Positions 26,901 to 34,635 of a stretch of 64,000 bases of DNA are shown here, in pieces. Positions within the stretch are counted from its first letter, which is position 1. Each line of letters starts with the position of its first letter. The notes under the pieces were generated by a model. It did no database searches. It was not told the DNA's origin and saw only the letters and a list, made by a program, of their open reading frames with translations. The position numbers and the translations under genes are program-made. The DNA is from Chryseobacterium sp. H1D6B. Lineage in GTDB: Bacteria > Bacteroidota > Bacteroidia > Flavobacteriales > Weeksellaceae. The stretch lies in contig NZ_JARXVJ010000001.1 of assembly GCF_029892445.1 (NCBI RefSeq), forward strand, positions 4,402,001-4,466,000, read 5' to 3'.

Positions 26901-29829
26901 AAATTCCATTTTTGAATTTCTGAGTTTCTGAAATTGTTTTCCCTGAACCGTCCTGCACAAAAATGTTTACTAAAGCATCCGGAACAGCAGAATACACATA
27001 GATCTTTGCTTTTCCTCCTCTTGTAAACTCATCTTTAGGCTCTAAAACTGTTAAGAATGTTTTCTGTTCTGGTTTTAATGAATTCTTATTCCAGACACTG
27101 AAATTCTGTGATGTTTTTATGGTATCCTTCCCTTCAATATTGTATAATTCTAACTGATAATCTCCCGCTTCTAATTTTCCAAGATCTAACAAAGATTGAT
27201 CATCTTTTTCATTGTTCGGAATCACAGATTGTTTTACGATCTTTTCAACTTTCCAGTTTTTCAGATCATCATTTTTATCAAACAGATCGTGCGGGAATTT
27301 ACTGATAAATTCATCTTTAGAGAATTTCGGCAGATTCTGAACTTCATTTTTGAAATTATCTCTGAAAATTCTGTTCGGAGCTGTCAGTTTCGATAATTTA
27401 AGCTGATAAGATTTTTGAAGATTCTGCTCATTATAATTTTTAGTCTCTACTTTCAATTTTACATTTTCATCTGCGAAACTATTTTTGATCTCTTCCGCTT
27501 TGATATAATGAGAAACCGAAGCTACTTTCAGCTGGGTATTTCCGGACTGTGTTTCTCCGTTGATATCCGTTACAGAAGCATTGACCTCATAGTTATCAAT
27601 CTGGATTCCATCTAGTTTTTCATCTTTTTTAAGATCTAAACGAATCACAAATTCTCCTTTTTCATTGGTCTTTGCTTCACCCAAAATTGAGTTTTCATTA
27701 TCGTCACCCTGCGGATACCACCAGAAATATCTCCAGCGGATATTGTGTTTTTTAATTTCGTAATTAACAGTCGTATTACTCAACGCCACTCCTGAGAACA
27801 TCATGGCTTTTCCTTTCAGTTCTATCGTCTGTCCGTATTTATATTCATCTTTTACAGGATCGAAAGTCACTTCAAACTTGGGTCTTTTATATTCTTCAAC
27901 CCTGATATCTTTATATCCTTGAGTTTCACCGTCTGTTGACAGATAAAATGTACCGTTCAGTTTTCCTTTTGGAAGAATGAAACTGCCATGATAAGATCCA
28001 AATTCATTGGTGGTGAAATTCTGTACTGCTACCTCTTGACTGTTGGCATCTAATAAAGTGATTTTCTGTTTTAAACCTGCCGCTGTAGATTCAATTTCTT
28101 TATCAATTTTGGTATTGATCACTTTAAAATAAACAGTCTGCCCCGGTCTGTAAATCGCTCGGTCTGTAAAGATCTGTGCTTTCGTACGGTTCTGTTTATT
28201 AGGATTGTATTCTTCAGAAATTCCGTCATTTCCATATACCTGCATGATTTGGAAATCATTTGTTTTCGGCTGATTGATCAGATAGGTTCTGTAATATTCT
28301 TTGCTTGCCGTTGCAGGAAATTTGAAAACTCCTTTATCACTGGTTTTTCCATCAATCTTGTTTAGTGTCTTATTTGCTACAAATTCATAGAAATTGAGAT
28401 TTTCGTTTACTACCGGTTTTCCGTTTTCACTGCTTACTAATTTCAATTCATTCGACAGCTGGTTTAGATCTGTTTTAGTCTGATAAATAATTTTGTTATT
28501 GGAAACTAAAAAATAAAAATTCTGTCTCGCCTCATTGTCTTTAACATCTGCACCGGCTACCGAATATTCAGCAACGTAAATTCCTGAAGGAAGCGGTTTG
28601 ATCTCCAATGAAGTTTTATGCACCTGATAATCCAGCTGATTGTTTAACTGATAGGTTTCTTTTCTTACCAGATTCTTTTTTATTTTTCCATAACTATCTC
28701 CATAAGAATTCTGTATATACTGCATGAATGAAACAAAATTGTCTTTCACTTCATAAATATTTATAGAAAAATCAGTTACGTTTTTATATTCAGCAACGAA
28801 GTGGACTGGCAGATTACGCTGCGTCTGCTGTTCATATTTGATATTTAAAGAAGGATTGGTGATCTGATCTTCTCTATTTTTAATATTTTGAATAAAGGGA
28901 GATTTTGGATACTGGCTTTTAGCTTGTGAAGCCGCCGTCAATGCTTCTTTTTCTTTCTTTTTATTGACAAGTTCATTCATGATCTCTTCCGTGACCAGCA
29001 CCTTGTAATCCCCCTCTGTATCAGATTTTACAAGATTTTTAAGCTGTTCCAATTTATCTTTACACTGATTGAAATTACAGTTTTCCGATAATTTCTGATG
29101 CATGAAATACAGTTTTGAATTTCCGCTGTTCTGAGCAATGAGTTGGTCAAAAATAGTATTGATCTTGGTACGGTTTTCTGCAAGTTCGTTTTTGGTAAAA
29201 AGCCCGTTATCAGATAAGAAATTCACTTTTCTTAATGAATACCAGTCTAATAAAGTCGGGAAATAAGCAATATCCTTTATATTAGAAAAAGCATCTTTAT
29301 ACTTGGCTAAAGACACTTTTCTCATTTCTTCTTTCTGCTGGTCAAGTTCCTGAAAACTTTTGGCCAGATAATTTTTAAAATCAAGCTTGCTCCACGTTTC
29401 TATCTCTGAAACATTCTGAGAGTTCAAGTTTGTCCTTCCGTTGATCTGCCAGGAATTCTGATTGTAATAATCCATGAAAAAGCCGTTGAGCAGTACGTCA
29501 TAAACCAATTTCTCATCTCCCTTCAAATTCTTCTCCGTAGTCTGGAGTTTTTCGAAAAATTTGGAGGCAGCATCGTTTTTATCGTCATCCGCTGTTTGAT
29601 TGACAATACTGAATTCCGCCTTTAAAGATTGAATAAGCTGTAATGTGTTATTTTCTTTCATGGCCTGTCTTTGGATTTCTAAAATGATGGGAAGGTTAGA
29701 TTTAAAAGCTCCTTTACTGCTGTTATCCTGTATTTTCTTCCATTGGGTATCATAATATTTTTGAGCTGAAACAGCCGAAAAACTCAATACCAGAAGCAGG
29801 AGCATAAAAATCTTGGAAAATCTTTTCAT
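23929..29829 (-). CDS. Giant bacterial alpha-2-macroglobulin family protein
   Basis: 1966 residues with a signal peptide ending at AVSAQ. After a ~330-residue helical N-terminal part come MG domains, with the MG2 signature TDRAIYRPGQTVYFKV near residue 560 and the A2M signature FFYPDLKTDAEGNVNFEF near 1220-1240. A helical toroid (TED-like) part with GGFSWYSGYPSSYGVSLYIL follows. The CxEQ thioester is absent. A stretch near residue 1160 reads IEEVVVLGYSKV, as in SusC/TonB-plug linkers. Such proteins are thought to trap proteases; the ecotin gene directly downstream supports an anti-protease operon. Confidence 0.88.
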   Translation of the reverse strand: MKRFSKIFMLLLLVLSFSAVSAQKYYDTQWKKIQDNSSKGAFKSNLPIILEIQRQAMKENNTLQLIQSLKAEFSIVNQTADDDKNDAASKFFEKLQTTEKNLKGDEKLVYDVLLNGFFMDYYNQNSWQINGRTNLNSQNVSEIETWSKLDFKNYLAKSFQELDQQKEEMRKVSLAKYKDAFSNIKDIAYFPTLLDWYSLRKVNFLSDNGLFTKNELAENRTKINTIFDQLIAQNSGNSKLYFMHQKLSENCNFNQCKDKLEQLKNLVKSDTEGDYKVLVTEEIMNELVNKKKEKEALTAASQAKSQYPKSPFIQNIKNREDQITNPSLNIKYEQQTQRNLPVHFVAEYKNVTDFSINIYEVKDNFVSFMQYIQNSYGDSYGKIKKNLVRKETYQLNNQLDYQVHKTSLEIKPLPSGIYVAEYSVAGADVKDNEARQNFYFLVSNNKIIYQTKTDLNQLSNELKLVSSENGKPVVNENLNFYEFVANKTLNKIDGKTSDKGVFKFPATASKEYYRTYLINQPKTNDFQIMQVYGNDGISEEYNPNKQNRTKAQIFTDRAIYRPGQTVYFKVINTKIDKEIESTAAGLKQKITLLDANSQEVAVQNFTTNEFGSYHGSFILPKGKLNGTFYLSTDGETQGYKDIRVEEYKRPKFEVTFDPVKDEYKYGQTIELKGKAMMFSGVALSNTTVNYEIKKHNIRWRYFWWYPQGDDNENSILGEAKTNEKGEFVIRLDLKKDEKLDGIQIDNYEVNASVTDINGETQSGNTQLKVASVSHYIKAEEIKNSFADENVKLKVETKNYNEQNLQKSYQLKLSKLTAPNRIFRDNFKNEVQNLPKFSKDEFISKFPHDLFDKNDDLKNWKVEKIVKQSVIPNNEKDDQSLLDLGKLEAGDYQLELYNIEGKDTIKTSQNFSVWNKNSLKPEQKTFLTVLEPKDEFTRGGKAKIYVYSAVPDALVNIFVQDGSGKTISETQKFKNGILEYTADIPKDKNVSILNVQFQVVAFNDVQTQSVNLTIKDTEQPLKIETVTFRDKLEPDSKEKWSVKVSGSDKEKINAEVLANMYDMSLDQFAPNRFDWQKLYTPYSIVTSYDIRENLLQKYYQKRLKYFNGVYVDVPQFNWFDGNILGSLQGTAAGIAYENAVPPAPMAVAKEQNIEEVVVLGYSKVTTKAKTAASRISVAKDADGALDKEDTKESLEKVPVRQNLNETAFFYPDLKTDAEGNVNFEFTSPEALTKWKLMFLAHTKDARAATLNKEVVTQKEFSVTPNYPRFLREGDELNLQSKLSNLTSKKLNGSASLQILDAFTNEDISSKFGLNTAVQNFELNENGNGALTWKLKVPNNVSSIILKVTAKAGAYSDGEQKAVAVLPNRMLVTDAVPVFVKEGETKTFVLDNLKNASSTTISNVSNTLELTTNPIWEIMFALPSLKNDQNNSADVIFNKWFADVLASEIFKANPKMKTVFEEYQNKGLLNSNLEKNQELKQLLLEETPWVLESKNEGEQMQKLAMLFDANTMRNSINQDWDDFKKLQNPDGGFSWYSGYPSSYGVSLYILKNLGKINLWLKDNVKDYQSSTQNEMVAQLIKYVDNEIDKYWDVKKENVWNNWAVDYLDTRNYWEKQYPLKGKGASLKALVKQKAKTAKITDFTFFGLHRVALLLNNYGLKETSDKLMNYLKETSTDTKTQGVYWKQNLDDWGWFSSKVVNHAGALEAFNTLKPNDQKFIEDMKIWLVTQKEVNSWGSSRGTSEVIFTILNSGKSWTGAESDKATIVWGGKEINPQTQATGYVKSTVKTDVVDKNLGTVTVTKPGPGIVQGGLFWQYYEDLDKIKSSENYISITKELYKKVKTANGEELQKISPETPLKVGDKVTVRMILNTDRPMEFIHIKDMRAAGFEPVDVLSGYQWKNNLGYYQSTKDASANFYIQYMPKGKFVFEYDYTANASGKFSNGITTIQNYYAPQMNAHTKGTNVQILE

Positions 29830-29835
29830 AAATGT

Positions 29836-29843
29836 TATTTTTG
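29836..29843 (+). promoter_or_regulatory. TAnnTTTG box giving a probably leaderless UbiA-like mRNA
   Basis: TATTTTTG ends 5 nt before the A of the ATG at 29848, so transcription would start at the start codon itself. Confidence 0.5.
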
Positions 29844-29847
29844 ATAA

Positions 29848-30603
29848 ATGAATTTCTTAAAAATACTGAAAAAATACGGGATAGACAGTCAAATTTATGT
29901 CTCCCTTGTGGGAACCCTTTTCGCAGTATTTTTCATGGAAGAGCAAAACACGTTCCGTTTCCCTACTGTTTTGTTTATTTTCATCACCTATTTCAGCGGT
30001 TATATTTACACAAAATACCAATACACGAGACATTTCTATAAAATATTAATCTTAAATGCCATTGCCGGTGTAATTTGTGCATTTTTAATTATTTACAACC
30101 ACAACGGAATCAGGCTGGTAAAATGGTTCATTATTGTTATTTTAGGACTCCTTTACAACAGTTTTTTTCTTGAAACTTATATCAGGAAAATCCCTTTATT
30201 AAAAGTATTTTATGTAGGTTTAGTCTGGGGATTGGTGAACTGCTGGCTGACCCTGCCGGAATTTAATTTACCTATCTTTCTGATCAGCTTCTTTTTTATA
30301 ACAGCCCTGGTACTTCCTTTTGACATCCGGGATATGAAAAGCGATACCGTAAAGACCTTTCCCACATTAATAGGCGTACAGAATACCAAATACATCGCTT
30401 ATCTGCTTGTTTTTGTAAGTACAATTTTAGCAGTTCAATATTTGAGCTTTAATTATTCTCTTGCCTTTTTTCTAGCAAGCATTATAACTTATATTCTTAT
30501 CTATTTCTCTGAAAACAAGAGAGATGACGCCTATTTTTCATTCGGGGTGGAAACCTGCTCTGCACTTCCTTTTTTATTTCTAGTAATAATGGAGTATTTT
30601 TGA
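29848..30603 (+). CDS. UbiA prenyltransferase-like membrane protein
   Basis: 251 residues with 7-8 hydrophobic segments. LPFDIRDMKSDTVKTFPTLIGVQNTKYIAYLL corresponds to the second Asp-rich motif of UbiA-family prenyltransferases (D..D...D...G..T.P...G). The first NDxxDxxxD motif is not recognisable: the equivalent zone reads IYTKYQYTRHFYK. It may therefore be a non-catalytic or divergent member. It is 3 nt upstream of recF and likely co-transcribed. Confidence 0.6.
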   Translation: MNFLKILKKYGIDSQIYVSLVGTLFAVFFMEEQNTFRFPTVLFIFITYFSGYIYTKYQYTRHFYKILILNAIAGVICAFLIIYNHNGIRLVKWFIIVILGLLYNSFFLETYIRKIPLLKVFYVGLVWGLVNCWLTLPEFNLPIFLISFFFITALVLPFDIRDMKSDTVKTFPTLIGVQNTKYIAYLLVFVSTILAVQYLSFNYSLAFFLASIITYILIYFSENKRDDAYFSFGVETCSALPFLFLVIMEYF

Positions 30604-30606
30604 CGA

Positions 30607-31686
30607 ATGATTATTAAGAAACTTTCGCTGTATAATTTTAAAAACCATTCTGAAAAAAAGTTTGATTTTTCTCCTCAGATCAATTGTTTTGTAGGAAATA
30701 ACGGTGCCGGAAAAACCAATATTCTGGATGCCCTGCATTATTTATCAGTAGGAAAAAGTTTTTTAGGAAATACAGACCTTAATAACATCAAAAAAAAGGA
30801 AGATTTCTTTACCATTGATGCGGAAATTCAGAATGAGGACAGTGAAGACATTCTTAAAATCTCCCAGCCTAAAGAAGCCAAAAAGATCATCAAAAAGAAT
30901 GATAAAAGCTATGATAGAATGGCTGACCACATCGGCTATCTTCCGAGTGTAATGATCTCGCCGTATGATTCTAATTTAATTTCAGATTCTGGGGAAAGCC
31001 GGAGAAAGTTCTTAGATTCTATGATCTCGCAGACCGACTCCGGATATCTTTTTGATCTTATTCAGTACCAAAAAACGATACAGCAGCGCAATGCTTTATT
31101 GAAATATTTCGCTAAAAACCGGACTTTCGAGAAAGATTCTCTGGAAATTTATGATGATCCAATCAGCAGATTCGGAACCAAAATTTTTGAAAAAAGAAAG
31201 GAATTTGTTTCCAAACTTGATCCGATTGTCCAGAACTTCTATCAGATCATTTCGGGCGGAAAAGAATCCGTTTCTGTTATTTATGAATCCCATTTATTTG
31301 AAAATTCTTTTGAGACTTTGTTAAAAGAGGCCGTTGAAAGAGACCGGATGCTCACCTACACTTCAAAAGGCATCCACAAGGATGATCTTCTTTTTGAAAT
31401 GGACGCTGTTCTCATAAAAAAAATAGGATCGCAGGGACAGCAGAAATCATTTCTGATCGCTTTAAAACTAGCTCAAATGAGTCTGGTAAAGGAATTGACA
31501 GGGAAAACCCCTATCCTTTTATTAGATGATATTTTTGACAAGCTGGATGACAGCAGGGTTTTACAATTAATTGAACTGGTGAATCAGGAGAACTTTGGAC
31601 AGATCTTCATCACAGATACTCATAGAGAACGGACCGAAAATGTGGTGAAAAAAATCAATGAAGAAAGTATCATTTTTGAGATTTAA
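30607..31686 (+). CDS. recF: DNA replication/repair protein RecF
   Basis: 359 residues, standard length. Walker A GNNGAGKTNILDALHYLSVGKSF, the RecF signature region LISDSGESRRKFLDSMISQ, TYTSKGIHKDDLLFEMD, then the ABC signature GSQGQQKSFLIALKLAQ and Walker B PILLLDDIFDKLDD. It loads RecA at gaps and binds DNA ends at the cell's replication forks. Its final codons (F-E-I-stop) overlap the start of a 28-bp sequence repeated 374 nt downstream. In this lineage recF is normally next to a DUF721 gene; here two peptide genes lie between. Confidence 0.95.
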   Translation: MIIKKLSLYNFKNHSEKKFDFSPQINCFVGNNGAGKTNILDALHYLSVGKSFLGNTDLNNIKKKEDFFTIDAEIQNEDSEDILKISQPKEAKKIIKKNDKSYDRMADHIGYLPSVMISPYDSNLISDSGESRRKFLDSMISQTDSGYLFDLIQYQKTIQQRNALLKYFAKNRTFEKDSLEIYDDPISRFGTKIFEKRKEFVSKLDPIVQNFYQIISGGKESVSVIYESHLFENSFETLLKEAVERDRMLTYTSKGIHKDDLLFEMDAVLIKKIGSQGQQKSFLIALKLAQMSLVKELTGKTPILLLDDIFDKLDDSRVLQLIELVNQENFGQIFITDTHRERTENVVKKINEESIIFEI

Positions 31687-31690
31687 TTGA

Positions 31691-31698
31691 TATATTTG
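31691..31698 (+). promoter_or_regulatory. TAnnTTTG box for peptide 1
   Basis: TATATTTG, 28 nt before the ATG at 31727, immediately after the recF stop. Confidence 0.6.
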
Positions 31699-31726
31699 GA
31701 TCCTAAACTAAATAAATCACTTTACT

Positions 31727-31903
31727 ATGAAAAATTTACTTTCAGTAAACAAATTAAACAGAGAAAAATTAAAACAAATCCAAGGGGCAGCAGATGTAAG
31801 ATACTGCTGTATAAAATTTTGCGACACATTACAATGTACACTCTGGGTAAGCAATTGGAGATTCTGTGCATTAGGAGAAAATCCAGAATGCATTCAAAAC
31901 TAA
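31727..31903 (+). CDS. Bacteriocin-like GG-leader peptide, Cys-rich (copy 1)
   Basis: 58 residues. Leader MKNLLSVNKLNREKLKQIQG has the L.r..L..IqG pattern of double-glycine-type leaders, followed by A-A as the processing point. The 38-residue core carries six Cys (RYCCIKFC, LQC, RFC, PEC). Such peptides are widespread in Chryseobacterium and are called bacteriocin-like. No modification enzyme or C39-peptidase transporter is adjacent. A perfect terminator follows. Secretion and activity are inference. Confidence 0.75.
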   Translation: MKNLLSVNKLNREKLKQIQGAADVRYCCIKFCDTLQCTLWVSNWRFCALGENPECIQN

Positions 31904-31911
31904 AAGTTATT

Positions 31912-31939
31912 AAATGCTGTAGAAATACAGCATTTTTTA
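31912..31939 (+). terminator. Intrinsic terminator after peptide 1
   Basis: Ten-bp perfect stem AAATGCTGTA/TACAGCATTT with GAAA loop and T run. Confidence 0.88.
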
Positions 31940-32064
31940 TTCAGAAAACATGCTGGTGAAGCAACTGCAAAATCTATTATTTTGAGTATTAAAGAAGTAG
32001 TATTAAAAACAAAAATTATCCTGAAGAATACAGTAACAGCTGTATAATTTTGAGATTTAATTTA

Positions 32065-32072
32065 TATATTTG
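32065..32072 (+). promoter_or_regulatory. TAnnTTTG box for peptide 2
   Basis: TATATTTG within the second repeat copy, 29 nt before the ATG at 32102. Confidence 0.6.
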
Positions 32073-32101
32073 GATTACTAAATTTAAAAAATCAATTTAA
32101 C

Positions 32102-32266
32102 ATGAAAAAAGTACTTTCTTCAAAGAAATTAAGCAGACAGGATTTAAAAACGATTCAAGGTGCGGGACAGACGATCTGCTGTGCAGTAAGCTGTGCAGAT
32201 CCATCACAATGCGGATATGCGACAACGCTTCCAACTAAGTGCCCAGATCTTCCTGCTTGTGTCTAA
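32102..32266 (+). CDS. Bacteriocin-like GG-leader peptide, Cys-rich (copy 2)
   Basis: 54 residues. Leader MKKVLSSKKLSRQDLKTIQG is clearly paralogous to peptide 1 (K.LsR..LK.IQG). The core begins AGQTICCAVSC and has six Cys in total (CC, SC, QC, KC, AC), including the same CC-x3-C start as CCIKFC. The core is otherwise diverged and neutral. Cysteine pairing or RiPP modification (lanthipeptide, thioether or MNIO type) is possible but no enzyme gene is seen nearby. Confidence 0.75.
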   Translation: MKKVLSSKKLSRQDLKTIQGAGQTICCAVSCADPSQCGYATTLPTKCPDLPACV

Positions 32267-32290
32267 AAAGAAGTAATTTTGAAAAAACAG

Positions 32291-32317
32291 AATGCTGCTT
32301 TAAAGCAGCATTTTTTT
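32291..32317 (+). terminator. Intrinsic terminator after peptide 2
   Basis: Eleven-bp stem AATGCTGCTTT/AAAGCAGCATT with essentially no loop beyond the stem tip, followed by a T run that ends at the ATG of the next gene (32318). Confidence 0.8.
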
Positions 32318-32611
32318 ATGAGAAAGAAAAAACGTGAATATCAGTCTTCAGAATTAGTAAAGTCCTTCGCCAGAATCCACGGTTTTGAGGGTAAGCTGCT
32401 TGCATTCGAAATTAAAGATTTTCTTGAGGAATATCTTGATGAAAGCCTTTTTGAGGAGATCAGAAGTGTAAATATTGAAAATAAATGCATCATCATTAAA
32501 ATCAATTCTCCCTTACTGAAGAATGACTTTAAAATGCGCAGAAGTTTTTATTTAAAGAAGTTCCAAGATAAGTTTGGTGAAGAAAAATTTAATGATCTTC
32601 AGATTTTGTAG
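32318..32611 (+). CDS. DUF721 (DciA-like) protein
   Basis: 97 residues from the ATG at 32318. An upstream TTG at 32279 would place the terminator hairpin inside the gene and is less likely. SSELVKSFARIHGFEGKLLAFEIKDFLEEYLDESL and IIIKINSPLLKNDFKMRRSFYLKKFQDKFGEEKFNDLQI match the DUF721/DciA N-terminal KH-like domain (..Spal..EL..r...l...lN...g...i..i). DciA-type proteins help load the replicative helicase. recF-DUF721 adjacency is usual; here the two peptide genes separate them. It overlaps the converging gene's end by 23 bp. Confidence 0.72.
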   Translation: MRKKKREYQSSELVKSFARIHGFEGKLLAFEIKDFLEEYLDESLFEEIRSVNIENKCIIIKINSPLLKNDFKMRRSFYLKKFQDKFGEEKFNDLQIL

Positions 32612-34622
32612 AAATCGTATTACTCATTAGATCATCTGCTTTTTTATCAAGCCCTGAACTAAATGGGAAGAAAAATTTAAACGGATTTTTGATAAAGTAT
32701 TTAAATATTTCTTTATAAATTTCACTTACCTGTCCAAAATTCAGTTTTCTTGATCTAAATGCCAAAAACATGGATAAACTGAAACTCACCAGGAAGTTGA
32801 AGAATCCAATAATAAAAACGGTGACAAAAGAGATCCAGAACGTATAAGAATCCACTGAGAAATCTTTTCCATACAGACCTAATGCAAAATTCCCGGCCGC
32901 AAATGTAATGTGTCGGATATCCAGATCAAGTCCGAAGAACAATCCTATTGGTGCAGTCGCTCCTAGAAATACTCCAAACCAGAAATTAGAAACAATTCCA
33001 GGCCAGTTTTTCGCATAATATTTAGACAGGCCTTTGGCGAATTTAGCTCCAAAAAGCCTTCTGATAGAAATATTCTTAGCAATTCTTTCAGGAATTTGAT
33101 AGAAGACAGAATTATTTCCAATATTCCCTGAAATAATCCCGGAGATAAATAGATAAAAACCGGCAATACTTGCATGAAGAATCGCCTTAGACTGAAAAGG
33201 ATCTAAATCTTTTAATAACTTATCTGATCTGTCAACGGCCAGATTCTGTGAGAAAAAGACCTCCAGACCATAAATGATAGCCAGTGCTATGGGAAAAGAA
33301 AGCAGTACATTTCCTACAAAAGCAATGAACTGGCTTCTGAATAATTTAGAAACAAGATGCGCAAATTCAGTGTTATGTCTTTTGCTGTTGCCTTCCTCAG
33401 ACAAGACCTTTGTCATCGTCGCAGCGGTCATTGCCGGCTGTTTCGTTGCTAAAGTGAATCCCATCAGATAAATCATCACAAACCCCATTGCATAGTTCAT
33501 TGAATATAAAAAAGCATGGGAAAAATCACTTCCGGGAATATACCCGTAAAGCATTTTCAAAACACATAAAGCGCCAACGATAATTCCTCCCCCGCTGGCT
33601 TTATAAAACATTTTCATGTATTCCTTGCGGGTAGAAGTAATATAATGGCTTCCGGTTTCAGCGGTATGGTTTGTAATAAGGTGGGAAATCAGCCTTGTAC
33701 TGTCGTTGATAAGCTCGGAAATGTTATTCTTATGAGATTTATAACTTAATATATTAAAAATTAACTGTTTAGATCTAACAACTACATCTTCTTCATTATC
33801 AATAACCAGTAGTTTTGCAATTTCATAAATCCTCTGAGTCTGCTGGCGTATTTTCAGAAGTGACTGGTTGATCTTTCCGGAAATTCCGTATTTAGAAGAG
33901 TTTTTAAAGGCTATATTAACGAATTCCTGACACTGCTGGGTATAAATTTTAATCTGCTTATACCGGCTGTCCTTAGAGTGCAGCTGAAGTTCCGGATCGG
34001 CTGCAAATTCTGCGGCCAGTCCTTCCAGCTCATTCTGTAAAGCCAGGAACGGATTATCGAAATTCCTGTATTCAGGAGCCATTCTTACCACTTCTACTTC
34101 CATCGCCATGCCGGTAACCCGCCAGGAAAGGATATTCATGGAAAATATAAGTTCTCTTTTTACATTGTTATTGGTGATGAAATCTGAAACGCCTAGAATA
34201 TGTAAAAACTCGTTGATCTCATTTTCCGGGAGATTATGAAAGTATTCGAGATCTTTTTTGGGTGTTATACTTATATTATCGATCAGATACCAGACTGTTT
34301 TTTCCTTTTCTACCGGCGGCAGTACTTTGTTAAGAATTCTCTTTTTAAGTTCAGGAAAGAAGGCATTTTCAGAGAGGATATTAGCTTCAGTAAGCGATAA
34401 ATTGAAAGGTCTTCCCTCAAAGATATTTTGAAGATAAAATTTAAAATTCTCTGTAAAATCTGAATTGTTCCTAAAAAAATTAAGAACATCTGTAAAATCA
34501 GCCTTTTTTATGCTGTCTAAAAAGTCGGCAAAAGGCTCTAGGGAAAGGGTTTCGTTCTTAAAAGAAAAGTATTTTTTAAGAACAGTTTCAAAATTTTTTG
34601 TACTGGAATTGAAGAACTTCAT
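32589..34622 (-). CDS. Gcr-type 'site-specific recombinase' family membrane protein
   Basis: 677 residues. An N-terminal helical half (~330 residues) precedes eight or so membrane segments (GGIIVGALCVLKMLYGYIPG, MNYAMGFVMIYLMGFTLATKQPAMTAATM, GFYLFISGIISGNIGNN). The QPAMTAA and SGIISGNIGN motifs match the family annotated as site-specific recombinase Gcr (SpecificRecomb). Despite that name it is a membrane protein with no tyrosine or serine recombinase motifs; true function is unclear. It ends within the 3' end of the converging DUF721 gene. Confidence 0.8.
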   Translation of the reverse strand: MKFFNSSTKNFETVLKKYFSFKNETLSLEPFADFLDSIKKADFTDVLNFFRNNSDFTENFKFYLQNIFEGRPFNLSLTEANILSENAFFPELKKRILNKVLPPVEKEKTVWYLIDNISITPKKDLEYFHNLPENEINEFLHILGVSDFITNNNVKRELIFSMNILSWRVTGMAMEVEVVRMAPEYRNFDNPFLALQNELEGLAAEFAADPELQLHSKDSRYKQIKIYTQQCQEFVNIAFKNSSKYGISGKINQSLLKIRQQTQRIYEIAKLLVIDNEEDVVVRSKQLIFNILSYKSHKNNISELINDSTRLISHLITNHTAETGSHYITSTRKEYMKMFYKASGGGIIVGALCVLKMLYGYIPGSDFSHAFLYSMNYAMGFVMIYLMGFTLATKQPAMTAATMTKVLSEEGNSKRHNTEFAHLVSKLFRSQFIAFVGNVLLSFPIALAIIYGLEVFFSQNLAVDRSDKLLKDLDPFQSKAILHASIAGFYLFISGIISGNIGNNSVFYQIPERIAKNISIRRLFGAKFAKGLSKYYAKNWPGIVSNFWFGVFLGATAPIGLFFGLDLDIRHITFAAGNFALGLYGKDFSVDSYTFWISFVTVFIIGFFNFLVSFSLSMFLAFRSRKLNFGQVSEIYKEIFKYFIKNPFKFFFPFSSGLDKKADDLMSNTISTKSEDH

Positions 34623-34627
34623 TAGTA

Positions 34628-34635
34628 CAAAGATA
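34628..34635 (-). promoter_or_regulatory. TAnnTTTG box directly before the Gcr-type gene
   Basis: Minus-strand TATCTTTG ends 6 nt before the ATG at 34622, another leaderless-type spacing, and fills the gap to the mtgA stop. Confidence 0.45.

Larger units (their letters stand above)
31674..32075 (+). repeat. 28-bp direct repeat marking a tandem duplication at the recF 3' end
   Basis: 31674-31701 and 32048-32075 are identical at 27 of 28 positions. Copy 1 contains the last codons and stop of recF plus a TATATTTG promoter box (31691-31698). Copy 2 repeats both although no recF copy precedes it. Each is followed by a GG-leader peptide gene at the same distance. Confidence 0.85.

Noticed and set aside
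32589..34622. A true site-specific recombinase suggested by the family name
   Set aside because: The protein is a multi-TM membrane protein with no tyrosine or serine recombinase active-site residues; the name is historical.
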